Shown one piece after another: positions 51,512 to 60,094 of a stretch of 64,000 nucleotides of DNA. A program made the translations under genes and the position numbers. Position 1 is the first letter of the stretch, and every line of letters starts with the position of its first letter. Below the pieces are notes generated by a model. It was not told the origin of the DNA. It did not search any database and saw only the letters and a list, made by a program, of their open reading frames with translations. Where the stretch lies: assembly GCF_003201595.1 (NCBI RefSeq), contig NZ_QJJS01000002.1, forward strand, positions 148,317 through 212,316. Reading direction: 5' to 3'. Source of the stretch: Sphaerotilus hippei. Lineage in GTDB: Bacteria > Pseudomonadota > Gammaproteobacteria > Burkholderiales > Burkholderiaceae_C.

Positions 51512-52378
51512 TCAGCTCGCCTGCAGGTGCCGGCGCACCTCGGACAGGTCGGCCTGCACGGTGTCGGCGATCGCCTCCATGCGGAAAAAACGCAGGTAGT
51601 CGGGCACCTGCTGCACCAGCATCTCGAAGCCGGGATGGGCCTGGATGCCCCGTTCGGCGCAGGCCCGCAGCAGCGGCGTGGGCCGGTGCTTCATCAGGAT
51701 GTCGAACACCCGGGCGCCGGGGTCGATGCGGCTCACGTCCACCGGCAGTGCATCGTCGGCCTGCAGGCCCAGCGGCGTGGCGTTGATGATCAGCTCGAAG
51801 CCCGCCGGATCGGCGCCCGGCACGCTCACGCGCGCGTCGCCCAGGCGCTGTGCCAGCTGCGCCGCGCGCGGGCCCAGGTCGTGCAGCGCCAGCTCGGCGA
51901 CCCCCTGGTCGAGCAGCGCCGTGGCGATGGCCGCGCCGGCACCGCCGGTGCCCAGCAGCAGCACCCGCCGGCCGCGCGGCTCGAGGCCGAAGTGGCGCAG
52001 CGCCGAGACCAGGCCGGAGCCGTCGAACAGGCCGCCCTCGAGCGTGCCGTCGGCGTGGCGGCGCACCGCGTTCACCGACTGGGCCATGTGCCCGGCCGTG
52101 TCGACATGGCCCAGCAGCGGCAGCAGGGTGGTCTTGTGCGGGATGGTCAGCCAGAGGCCGTCGATGTTGCCGGCGGCCATGATCGTGCGGGCGAAGTCGA
52201 CGAAGCGCTCGGGCGCCACCTGGGCCGGCACCAGCACCGCGTCGACGCCATGGCGCTGGAAGATGCGGTTGAAGATCGCCGGCGCCTGGACCTGGCTGAC
52301 CGGGTCCCCCGCCACCATGAAGACACGGGTGTGGCCGGAGATGGCGAGGGGCGAAGGAGACACGGGAGGGATCGGCAT
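51512..52378 (-). CDS. Shikimate/quinate dehydrogenase-like protein
   Basis: A 288-residue AroE-family protein. The catalytic lysine motif reads LWLTIPHKTTLLPLL and the cofactor loop LLLGTGGAGAAIATALL; INATPLGL and the C-terminal MLVQQ are kept. The substrate SxS motif (normally NPIxHSxSP) is replaced by GDPVSQVQAP, and the Asn of NVTxP is lost, so it is probably not the biosynthetic AroE but a catabolic or specialised paralog. It is divergent from the IclR regulator and 94 bases ahead of dctP. Confidence 0.8.
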   Translation of the reverse strand: MPIPPVSPSPLAISGHTRVFMVAGDPVSQVQAPAIFNRIFQRHGVDAVLVPAQVAPERFVDFARTIMAAGNIDGLWLTIPHKTTLLPLLGHVDTAGHMAQSVNAVRRHADGTLEGGLFDGSGLVSALRHFGLEPRGRRVLLLGTGGAGAAIATALLDQGVAELALHDLGPRAAQLAQRLGDARVSVPGADPAGFELIINATPLGLQADDALPVDVSRIDPGARVFDILMKHRPTPLLRACAERGIQAHPGFEMLVQQVPDYLRFFRMEAIADTVQADLSEVRRHLQAS

Positions 52379-52434
52379 GGAGGCGCACTCTAGGCAGCAG
52401 CAGCGGCTGCGGCAATGAGGCTTCTGCCTGTTGT

Positions 52435-52449
52435 GTCCGATAATCGGAC
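52435..52449. promoter_or_regulatory. Palindromic operator between aroE-like and iclR genes
   Basis: GTCCGATAATCGGAC is a perfect 7-1-7 palindrome in the 98-base divergent region. It resembles the PcaR site described in Pseudomonas (GTTCGATAATCGCAC, from memory). It is the probable binding site of the adjacent IclR regulator, controlling both directions. Confidence 0.65.
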
Positions 52450-52476
52450 GAAACTTTCCGATCACCGGTCATTATC

Positions 52477-53286
52477 ATGGTTTCCCTGGAGTCCTCCGGC
52501 CTCGTCAGCCAGGCCGACGGCCGCTCGTTCGACATCGATGCGGCCGACCTGATCGCCGGCCTGGGGCGTGGCCTGGCCGTGATCGAGGCCTTCGACGACG
52601 CCCACGGTCGCATGACGGTGGCGCAGGTGGCCCAGCGCACCGGCATTCCGCGCACCGCCGCCCGGCGCTACCTGCTCAGCCTGTGCCACTTCGGTTATGC
52701 CGCCACCGACGGCAAGCAGTTCTGGCTCTCGCCGCGGGTGCTGCGCCTGGGGCAGAGCTACCTCGACGGCGCCCGCCTGCCGCGCCTGGTGCAGCCCTTC
52801 ATCCAGAGCCTGTCGATGAACAGCGGCGAGACGGTCAACGTCAGCGTGCTCGACGGCCACGAGGTGGTCTATGTCGCCCGCAGCAACAGCCCGCGCGTGG
52901 TGTCCATCGGCTTCCACGCCGGGGCGAGGGTGCCGGCGCACGTGGTCAGCCCGGGGCTGGTCATCCTCTCGACGCTCAAGGACGAGCCGCTGCGGTCCTG
53001 GGTGGCCGAGCACGAGTTCGCCGGCTTCACCGCCAGCACCATCGTCATCGCGCAGAACTTCACCGAGCAGGTGCAGCGCGCCCGGCGGCAGAACCACTGG
53101 ATCTCGGTGGGCCAGCTCGACGCGGGCCTGACGGGAGTGGCCACCGCGCTGCGCGACCGCTTCGGCGAGTGCAAGGGCGCACTGGGCATGACGCTGCAGA
53201 GCACCGCCTGGCCCGAGGAGCAGATCGTGCGCCGGCTGGTGCCGATGCTGCTGGAGACGGCCCAGGTGCTGAGGTCATTGATCTGA
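52477..53286 (+). CDS. IclR-family regulator, PcaR/PobR type
   Basis: A 269-residue regulator. A winged helix (about 27-95, MTVAQVAQRTGIPRTAARRYLLSL) is followed by an IclR effector domain (about 100-265; VSVLDGHEVVYVARS is typical of the PcaR/CatR/PobR group that senses aromatic-pathway acids). It is divergent from the aroE-like/dctP genes, with a palindrome between. Confidence 0.9.
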   Translation: MVSLESSGLVSQADGRSFDIDAADLIAGLGRGLAVIEAFDDAHGRMTVAQVAQRTGIPRTAARRYLLSLCHFGYAATDGKQFWLSPRVLRLGQSYLDGARLPRLVQPFIQSLSMNSGETVNVSVLDGHEVVYVARSNSPRVVSIGFHAGARVPAHVVSPGLVILSTLKDEPLRSWVAEHEFAGFTASTIVIAQNFTEQVQRARRQNHWISVGQLDAGLTGVATALRDRFGECKGALGMTLQSTAWPEEQIVRRLVPMLLETAQVLRSLI

Positions 53287-53368
53287 TCCGGCCCGGTGCG
53301 GCCGGTCGCGCCCGCCTGCGGATGCGGTACAACCGGGGCGGCGACAGGCGAACAGGCGAATTCGAGAC

Positions 53369-53794
53369 ATGGCCATGGACGACACCGATCGACAGCTGAT
53401 CTCGCTGCTGCGCAAGGACGCGCGCATGAACGTGGCCACGCTGGCGCTCAAGCTGGGCGTCTCGCGCGGCACGGTGAGCAACCGGCTGCGCAAGCTCGAG
53501 GATGAGCGGCTCATCGTCGGCTACACCGTCTGCCTGCGCCCGCAGGCCGAGCCGGCGACGATCCGTGCCTGGATGAACGTGCGCATCGAAGGCAACCAGA
53601 CCCGCAGCGTCATCGCCAGCCTGCTCGGCGAGCCGGGCGTGGCCGCGCTGCACGACACCAACGGCCGCTGGGACCTGCTGGCCGAGCTGCGCGCCGAGTC
53701 GATGGCCGACCTGTCGGCGCTGCTGGAGCGCATCCGCCTGATCAAGGGCATCGCCAACACCGAGACCAGCATCCTGCTGGCGACCTACCGCTGA
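53369..53794 (+). CDS. Lrp/AsnC family transcriptional regulator
   Basis: A 141-residue regulator: an AsnC-type HTH at about 4-60 (DDTDRQLISLLRKDARMNVATLALKLGVSRGTVSNRLRKLE) and a RAM ligand-binding domain (about 65-140). It converges on an ornithine cyclodeaminase gene with only 27 bases between the stops, and regulation of that amino acid gene is plausible but not shown. A second ATG at 53375 is equally usable. Confidence 0.92.
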   Translation: MAMDDTDRQLISLLRKDARMNVATLALKLGVSRGTVSNRLRKLEDERLIVGYTVCLRPQAEPATIRAWMNVRIEGNQTRSVIASLLGEPGVAALHDTNGRWDLLAELRAESMADLSALLERIRLIKGIANTETSILLATYR

Positions 53795-53821
53795 CGACCG
53801 GGCGCCGGGCGCGGCGACGGC

Positions 53822-54922
53822 TCAGGCCGCGGCGCTCATGCACCCGTCGGCCACCGTGGCCGCGGCCCGCCGCGCCGGGGCCTGCGGCTCGTCCCGCAGC
53901 AGGCCGAACAGGTCCTTCGGATCGGCCGTGCGCGGCACCAGTTCGATGAGCTCGCCGATGCCCAGCTCGGCCGCGGTCTCGCCCATGAAGGTCAGCGCCG
54001 CATGGTCCTCGAGCGCGAAGCCCACCGAATCGAACACCGTCACCTGCCGGGCGTCGCGGCGTCCGGGGTGCCGGCCCTCGAGCACCTGCCAGAGCTCGGT
54101 GACCGGGAAGTCGGCCGGCATCTGCTGGATGTCGCCCTCGAGGCGGCTCTGCGGCTCGTACTCGACGAACACCGCGGCGGCCTCGAGCACGCCGGGGTGC
54201 AGTTCGGTCTTGCCGGGGCAGTCGCCGCCGACCGCGTTGATGTGCATGCCGGGCTCGATCATTGCCGCGCTCAGGATGGTCGCGTTGCGCTTGTCGGCGG
54301 TGACCGTGGTGACGATGTCGGCGCCCCGCACCGCCTCGGCCACGCTGGCGCAGCGCCGCAGCTCCAGCCCCTGGCCGGCCAGGTTGGCGGCGAGCTTGGC
54401 GCTGGCGGCCGGATCGATGTCGAACAGGCGCAACTCGCGGATGCCGACCAGGTCACGCAGGGCCAGCGCCTGGAACTCGCTCTGCGCCCCGTTGCCGATC
54501 AGCGCCATGCGCCGGCTGTCCGGTCGGGCCAGCCGGCGTGCGGCCACGGCCGACATCGCCGCGGTGCGGATCGCGGTGGTCAGCGTCAGCTCCGACAGCA
54601 GGCGCGGGGCGCCGGTCGCCACGTCGGCGAGCACGCCGAAGGCCATCACCGTGGGCAGGCCGTGGCGGTGGTTGCCCGGGTGGCCGTTGACGTACTTGAA
54701 GGCGAACCGCGACGCGTCGGCGATCGGCATCAGCTCGATCACGCCGACCGGCGAATGGCAGGCCAGGCGCGCGCTCTTGTCGAACTCGTGCCAGCGCAGG
54801 AACTCGCGCTCGATGCGCCCGGCCACGCCGGCGATGCAGGCCGACAGGCCCTTGCGCCGCACCAGGCGGATCATGTCGGAGGCGCTGAGGTAGACGGTGG
54901 CGGGATGGCGGTCGGTGGACAT
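53822..54922 (-). CDS. Ornithine cyclodeaminase
   Basis: A 366-residue ornithine cyclodeaminase, converting ornithine to proline and ammonia with bound NAD+. It matches the Pseudomonas type: GNGAQSEFQALAL dinucleotide loop, AVGGDCPGKTELH with the catalytic Asp, FVEYEPQSRLEGDIQQMP, and TVFDSVGFALEDHAAL. The ATG at 54922 gives the family N-terminus. A 220-base region upstream holds no gene. Confidence 0.92.
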   Translation of the reverse strand: MSTDRHPATVYLSASDMIRLVRRKGLSACIAGVAGRIEREFLRWHEFDKSARLACHSPVGVIELMPIADASRFAFKYVNGHPGNHRHGLPTVMAFGVLADVATGAPRLLSELTLTTAIRTAAMSAVAARRLARPDSRRMALIGNGAQSEFQALALRDLVGIRELRLFDIDPAASAKLAANLAGQGLELRRCASVAEAVRGADIVTTVTADKRNATILSAAMIEPGMHINAVGGDCPGKTELHPGVLEAAAVFVEYEPQSRLEGDIQQMPADFPVTELWQVLEGRHPGRRDARQVTVFDSVGFALEDHAALTFMGETAAELGIGELIELVPRTADPKDLFGLLRDEPQAPARRAAATVADGCMSAAA

Positions 54923-55142
54923 GGTGGGAGGCTCCGGCTTCGATGCCTGCAGTCTCTGCGCGGCCCGTGGCAGCCGGAAGCCCGCATGGTGCTGCACATC
55001 GCCAGCATGGCTGGCGAATCGGCAGGGGGCGCTGACGAAATGCGCAATCCCTCGTGGTGCCCGGTGCCAGCCCGGGTTCACGGGCCTTGTCCGCGGCCCG
55101 GCCCTTTCACCATGCCTGTCCCTGTCCCGGACTGCCCCTGCC

Positions 55143-55709
55143 ATGCCCACCCCGTCTGCCGCCCTTGCCAGCGGACTGCGCGCCGAGTCGCTCGTCCTGT
55201 CGGCGCTCGATGCGCTGCCGCCGCCCTGGCTGCATTTCCACGCCGTCGAATGGCGCACGCTGCAGCACGATGGCGAGCGCCTCGGCGAGGCGGACGTGAT
55301 CGTGTTCCACCCGCAGCACGGCCTGATCGTCTTCGAGATCAAGGCCGGCGCCGTCGAGGTGCGCGATGGCCCGTGGTACTGCGCCTCGGGGCTGGCGATG
55401 AAGCAGTCGCCGCTGTCGCAGGCGCGGTCCCCTGCCGGGCAGCGATGCCCCCTCGCGGGCCTTCGTGCTCGATCGTGGTGATCTGGCCGATCCGGTGCCG
55501 GCGCTGCTGGCCCCCGACTGCCACCTGCTCGTGCCCCTGGGGGTGCAGGTGGACGGCATCGGCCTGGCGTTGCAGCGCGCGACCGAGCAGCAGATCCAGG
55601 TGCTGCGCCTGCTGCGCAGCCAGCCCCGGCTGCTGGTGGAGGGCGGGGCTGGCTCGTGCGGCGCTGTTCCTGCTGGCGCTGGAGAACAGCGGCGTCGCCG
55701 CCGGGTGAG
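55143..55709 (+). pseudogene. Decayed NERD-domain/UvrD-like helicase gene
   Basis: Remnants in three frames. Frame of 55143: an intact NERD start (GEADVIVFHPQHGLIVFEIK, a PD-(D/E)XK-type core) up to about 55430. Next frame from about 55435: PSRAFVLDRGDLADP, LAPDCHLLVPLG and RLLRSQPRLLVEGGAGS, which is the beginning of a GGAGSGKT Walker A. Third frame near 55650: LARAALFLLAL, like the helicase motif VI region. The body of the helicase between Walker A and motif VI is missing, as is part of the NERD domain. Not functional. Confidence 0.75.
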
Positions 55710-55831
55710 GCGAGTGACATGAACAGCCCGGCCATCGCGGCTCACCTTGAAGGATCACGGGCCGGGTCGTGGCCTATCTTCCACAGGCGCTGCGGCCCGA
55801 ACCCGCCCGCGCAGAACCTCCGAACGACCGC

Positions 55832-56806
55832 ATGTCCCGACGCCCAGGCAACCTTGAAACCCTGCTGCTCTCCATCGAGCTGCTCAAGCGCATTCCGCGT
55901 CAGCGCCAGGTCACGGCCGTCGAGCTGCACCGGCAGCTGGCCGACATCGGCATGCAGCGTGAGCTGCGCACCATCCAGCGCCAGCTCGACCAGCTGAGCC
56001 AGCATTTCGAGATCGAGCGCGACGAGCGCAGCAAGCCCTATGGCTACCGCTGGAAGGCGCTCGCCCAGGGCCTGTCGCTGCCCCTGCTGGGCGAGCATGA
56101 ATCGCTGCTGCTGGCGCTGGCCGAGCAGCACCTGCGCAACCTGCTGCCCGCCAGCCTGCTGAGTTCGATGGAGGGGTTCTTCACCCAGGCACGGGTCAAC
56201 CTCGGTCCTGCCGCGGGCGCCCGGCGCGAGCGCGACTGGCTCTCGAAGGTCCGTGTCGTCAGCAGCAGCCAGCCGCTGCTGGCGCCCAGGCTGCAGCCCG
56301 GCGTGTTCGAGCAGGTCAGCAACGCGCTCTACGGCAACCGCTGGCTGCAGCTCGACTACGTCAATGCTGCCGGCACGCGCCGCCAGGCCGACTTCATGCC
56401 GCTGGGCCTGGCCCAGCAGGGGCCCTGCCTCTACCTCGTCGGTCGTTTCCGGGGCTTCGACAACGAACGCAGCCTGGCGCTGCACCGCATCCGCAGCGCG
56501 ACCGCCTCCACCCTGACCTTCGAGCGGCCGGCGGACTTCGAGCTGCAGCGCTACGACAGCGACGGCCGCTTCGGCTTCGGCGAAGGCCGGCGCATCACGC
56601 TGAGCTTCGAGATCTCCAGGCCGGCCGGCCAGCACCTGCTGGAAACCCCGCTGTCGACCGATCAGCAGGTGGAGGTGCTGCCCGACGGCCACCTGCACCT
56701 GGTCGCCACGGTCATCGACACCGAGCGGCTGACGTGGTGGTTGCGCGGCTTCGGCGACGAGGTGCGCCAGATCGTCAGGACACCGTGCGAAACGCCGGTG
56801 CCCTGA
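55832..56806 (+). CDS. WYL-domain transcriptional regulator
   Basis: A 324-residue regulator with an N-terminal winged helix (about 5-65) and a WYL domain (about 150-240; LYGNRWLQLDYVNAAG, FMPLGLAQQGPCLYLVGRFRG) followed by a WCX-type C-terminal domain (FGFGEGRRITLSFE; LTWWLRGFGDEV). WYL proteins often control defence or DNA-damage genes by sensing ssDNA or nucleotides. It lies next to the decayed NERD-helicase gene and converges on the AAA+ operon. ATG 55832 is chosen over a GTG at 55769. Confidence 0.85.
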   Translation: MSRRPGNLETLLLSIELLKRIPRQRQVTAVELHRQLADIGMQRELRTIQRQLDQLSQHFEIERDERSKPYGYRWKALAQGLSLPLLGEHESLLLALAEQHLRNLLPASLLSSMEGFFTQARVNLGPAAGARRERDWLSKVRVVSSSQPLLAPRLQPGVFEQVSNALYGNRWLQLDYVNAAGTRRQADFMPLGLAQQGPCLYLVGRFRGFDNERSLALHRIRSATASTLTFERPADFELQRYDSDGRFGFGEGRRITLSFEISRPAGQHLLETPLSTDQQVEVLPDGHLHLVATVIDTERLTWWLRGFGDEVRQIVRTPCETPVP

Positions 56807-56818
56807 TCGCAACGTCCC

Positions 56819-57229
56819 CTACCAGGAGTTGCAGAAACCCGGTTCGTCGTGGTGGGCGTTGCGCATCGCCAGGTCCAGGGTCATCAGCCAGAGCGAGACC
56901 ATCGGGTCCTTCATCCGGCCATCCGGGTGCTCGAGGCGGTCCAGGATCCGGCGGCAGCGTGGCTCGGCCGGGTCGTAGGCGATGTCGATGTGGATTTGCC
57001 CCTCGTAGGGGCCGAAGCCGTTGTCGCTGCGCATCGGCCCGCAGCATTGCCAGATCACTCCCTCCTGATCGAGGAACTGCGTCAACCCGATGCGCTGGGG
57101 CAGGTGTTCCCAGTCCAGCCGGGGTGCTTCTTCATCGGTCGGATCGATCCGGGGGCCGAAAGTCACCATCAGCACGTCCCGCTGCCTGCTGCGGGCGATG
57201 GCGTCGATGTGTTCGATGAACATGGGCAT
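56819..57229 (-). CDS. Hypothetical protein, last gene of AAA+ operon
   Basis: A 136-residue soluble protein I do not recognise. It has WQCCGPMRSDNGFGPYEG and an aromatic-rich C-terminus (MKDPMVSLWLMTLDLAMRN). AAGAGGA sits six bases before the ATG at 57229, a strong ribosome site, so it is very probably translated. It follows the double AAA+ ATPase by 31 bases and so may be its partner. Confidence 0.7.
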   Translation of the reverse strand: MPMFIEHIDAIARSRQRDVLMVTFGPRIDPTDEEAPRLDWEHLPQRIGLTQFLDQEGVIWQCCGPMRSDNGFGPYEGQIHIDIAYDPAEPRCRRILDRLEHPDGRMKDPMVSLWLMTLDLAMRNAHHDEPGFCNSW

Positions 57230-57260
57230 GGTGCGGTCCTCTTGTCCGGGTCTGCAGGGT

Positions 57261-59360
57261 TCAGTGCACGAAGCCGATGGGGTGGCGGCCCGGCTGCTTC
57301 AGCGCACATTCACCTTCCAGCGCGGCGACCAGATCGATCACCGAGCCAAAGGGGCTGAAGCGATGCTGGCGCACCACGGCGGTGAAGTCGCCGGGCGTCA
57401 GCTGCTTCAGGGCCTCCAGGCGTTGCCGGCTCGCCGTGTCCGGCTCCGGCAGGCCCAGCGCCGCACAATGCTGCAGGCACAGGGCGAGCGCCTGTTCGGG
57501 CCGCAGGGCGTCGAAGCGCAGTTTCAGGTCGAAGCGCCTGAGCGCGGCCGGATCGAAGCCGTCCATCAGGTTGGTCGACGCGATGAAGATGCCCGAGTGG
57601 CTCTCCATCTGCGTGAGCATCTCGTTGACCAGCGTCACCTCCCAGTTCTGGCGGGCCTCGCGCCGGTTCTGCAGGAAGCTGTCGACTTCGTCGATGACCA
57701 GCACCGCGCCGTCGTCCTGCGCCTGGCGGAACACGCGGGCGATGTTCCGCTCGTTGTCCCCCACCCATTTCGACATCAGGTCGGAGGCCCGCACCACCAT
57801 CGCCGGGCGACCCAGCTCTCGTGCCAGCCAGCGTGCGCAGGCGGTCTTGCCGGTGCCCGGCGGGCCGTAGAAGCACAGGCGACCCTCGCCGGTGCGCGCC
57901 AGGCCGGCGGCGATGCGCTGCAGGTCCGCCCCGGTGTTGGCGACCTGCGGGTCGTAGAAGGAGGCCAGCGCTTCCGGTCCGGACACCCCCATGGCCTCAT
58001 GCCCCTGGGCCCGCAGCGTGTTGTCGATCAGCCGCTGGACCGCGGCCGTCGCGCCTGCGGCCGGAGGCTCACCCAGCGAGCGCACCACGGCGGCGGCGCG
58101 TGTCACGACCCCTGGGGTCAGCACCTGGCTCTCGGCCATCCGGGCCACGGCCGGCTCGTCCAGCAGGCCTTGGCAGGCCTCCCGGATGATCTGCTCACGC
58201 TGGCGCCGCGGCGGCACGGTCAGCTCCAGCACCACGTCGAAGCGCCGGATGAAGGCCGCGTCCAGGCACTCCACCAGATTGGTCAGCCAGAACGTCGGCA
58301 CCGCATTGCCTTCGAGCATGCGGTTGATCCACGCCTTGCGCACGTGATGCGTGGTGCGGCCCGCGAAGGGCGAGTCCTCCGACGTTCCATGAAAGACATC
58401 CTCCACCTCGTCGAACAGGATCAGCGACTGCTGGCAGCCGAAGAAATTCTGCGAGGCGCGGTAGGCCCTCAGGCGCCGGTTGCCGCTGATCGGATCGCCG
58501 TCCTCGTCTTCGCTGGCCACCTCGAACAGGTCGACGCCCAGCGACTGCGCGATCGCCTTGACCAGCTGATTCTTGCCCACGCCCGGCTGGCCGTAGATCA
58601 GCACGTTCACGCCGGTGCGGCCAGTGGCCAGCGCACCTTGCAGATAGGTTCCGAGCACGTCCACCGTGGGCCGGACGTGGGCAAAATCCGCCAGCGTCAG
58701 ATGGCCCGGGCTGCTCGGGCTCACCATGTCGCGCATCAGCTGCATCACGTCGATCTCGCTGTGCACCAGTTTCTCGGCGAACTGGTTCGAGACGATGTCC
58801 AGCTTGTCCTTCAGCGTCTCTTGCCCGCCCCGGCTCAGCGTCAGCAGGCCCGAGCGCGCCAGCGCACCGCGTGCGCCCAGGCTCTCGCGCACCTCGACCA
58901 GGGGCAGTTTCAGCAGTTGCGCCAGGCAGGTCGACGTGGCCCGGGTCGACAGATCGCCCAGCGTGTTGGCCACGCTTTCCAGCAAGGCATCCGTGTGCAG
59001 CAGCGTGGCGAACTCCAGCAGCCTCGAGTCCACCTCCGACAGCCCGACGAGTTCACGCAGGCGCCCGACATTGCGTGCCAGCTCGACCGGCACGGCCGGG
59101 GCCTGCTGCTCCAGCTCGCGGTGCAGCCGCTCCAGCGCCGCGTGAACCTGCTTCTTGTCCGCCTCCCCCCCCAGCTCGTCCGTCACGATCGACAGGTCCA
59201 GCCAGGCCTGCAGGCGCTCCAGGTCCAGGTGGCGACTGTACAGATGACTGTGCTGCCCCTGCATGCCCACCAGCATGCGCAGCGCCCACAGCTGCACGAC
59301 CGACCGGACCGGCTGGCGCTGATTCTCGAACGTGATTTCTCGGGGCAGGTTCATGTCCAT
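57261..59360 (-). CDS. Double AAA+ ATPase
   Basis: A 699-residue protein with an uncharacterised N-terminal region (about 1-240) and two AAA modules. D1: Walker A GQPGVGKN (257-264, Asn in place of Thr/Ser), Walker B LILFDEVE (313-320). D2: Walker A GPPGTGKT (499-506), pore-loop-like SKWVGDNE (530-537), Walker B VLVIDEVD (553-560), and STNLMDGFDPAALRRFD with sensor and arginine fingers. D2 looks fully active in a Cdc48/SpoVK-like way; D1 may be weak. Start ATG 59360 has AAAGGA seven bases upstream. Part of a four-gene minus-strand run. Confidence 0.85.
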   Translation of the reverse strand: MDMNLPREITFENQRQPVRSVVQLWALRMLVGMQGQHSHLYSRHLDLERLQAWLDLSIVTDELGGEADKKQVHAALERLHRELEQQAPAVPVELARNVGRLRELVGLSEVDSRLLEFATLLHTDALLESVANTLGDLSTRATSTCLAQLLKLPLVEVRESLGARGALARSGLLTLSRGGQETLKDKLDIVSNQFAEKLVHSEIDVMQLMRDMVSPSSPGHLTLADFAHVRPTVDVLGTYLQGALATGRTGVNVLIYGQPGVGKNQLVKAIAQSLGVDLFEVASEDEDGDPISGNRRLRAYRASQNFFGCQQSLILFDEVEDVFHGTSEDSPFAGRTTHHVRKAWINRMLEGNAVPTFWLTNLVECLDAAFIRRFDVVLELTVPPRRQREQIIREACQGLLDEPAVARMAESQVLTPGVVTRAAAVVRSLGEPPAAGATAAVQRLIDNTLRAQGHEAMGVSGPEALASFYDPQVANTGADLQRIAAGLARTGEGRLCFYGPPGTGKTACARWLARELGRPAMVVRASDLMSKWVGDNERNIARVFRQAQDDGAVLVIDEVDSFLQNRREARQNWEVTLVNEMLTQMESHSGIFIASTNLMDGFDPAALRRFDLKLRFDALRPEQALALCLQHCAALGLPEPDTASRQRLEALKQLTPGDFTAVVRQHRFSPFGSVIDLVAALEGECALKQPGRHPIGFVH

Positions 59361-59386
59361 GCACACATCCTTTCTTGCTGAGCAGC

Positions 59387-60094
59387 TCAGTTTCGCGACG
59401 AAGGCGACGAGACGTGTCGCAGGGGTTCCAGTCCGTGGCCGCATCGATCCAGTGCCGCTTGAGCGGCCTGGTAACAGGGCGTCAGGTCATTGCCCCACGG
59501 CCCCAGCACGGGGCCTTCCCGCAAGGCCTGGCGCAAGTCCTGTTCGGTGCGCTGGATCATGCGCGCGAGCTCGGGGCAGAGCTCCGGATCCTTGCTGAGC
59601 AGCAGCGGCACCTTGCCCGTGGCGAGGATCGTGAGCGCGTCGGTCATTCCCCGCCAGGCATCGTTGCCGGCACCGTGCAGATGCCGGTGCAGGCAGAAGC
59701 GCAGACCTTGCCTCAGGCTGCGGTGGTAGGCCGGAATCCGGATGGCGATCCAGGGATGATCGAGCAGGACCCGTGACAGGATCGCCGTGGCGATGTAGGT
59801 CGGCACCATCACGAAGTCGACCCGGCCATCCGAGCCCATGAACTGCAGCTGCTCGTCCTCCACCGCGACCGACCACGACCCGGCGGCGATCCGGCCGATC
59901 CTTCCCCGCTGCCCTGCCACCAGCGACTCGCAATAGGCCTGAACCCACTCGCGTTGTTCCGCTTCGAGCCTCGGGGGCAGGGCCTCCAGCGCCTGCAGGA
60001 CCGCTCTCATCCGCTTCACCAGGGGCTCCATGTCGGAGGGATCGCAGGACGGGCTGATGGTCCAGGGTTCAAGCATGGCGGGTGCTGGGTTCAT
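59387..60094 (-). CDS. Hypothetical protein upstream of AAA+ ATPase
   Basis: A 235-residue soluble protein that I do not recognise. It has WVQAYCESLVAGQ, FVMVPTYIATAILSRVLLDHPWIAIRIP and RMIQRTEQDLRQAL segments; no membrane segment or signal peptide. Its start overlaps the stop of the gene before it by four bases, and 26 bases separate it from the ATPase gene, so coexpression with the ATPase is likely. Confidence 0.7.
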   Translation of the reverse strand: MNPAPAMLEPWTISPSCDPSDMEPLVKRMRAVLQALEALPPRLEAEQREWVQAYCESLVAGQRGRIGRIAAGSWSVAVEDEQLQFMGSDGRVDFVMVPTYIATAILSRVLLDHPWIAIRIPAYHRSLRQGLRFCLHRHLHGAGNDAWRGMTDALTILATGKVPLLLSKDPELCPELARMIQRTEQDLRQALREGPVLGPWGNDLTPCYQAAQAALDRCGHGLEPLRHVSSPSSRN

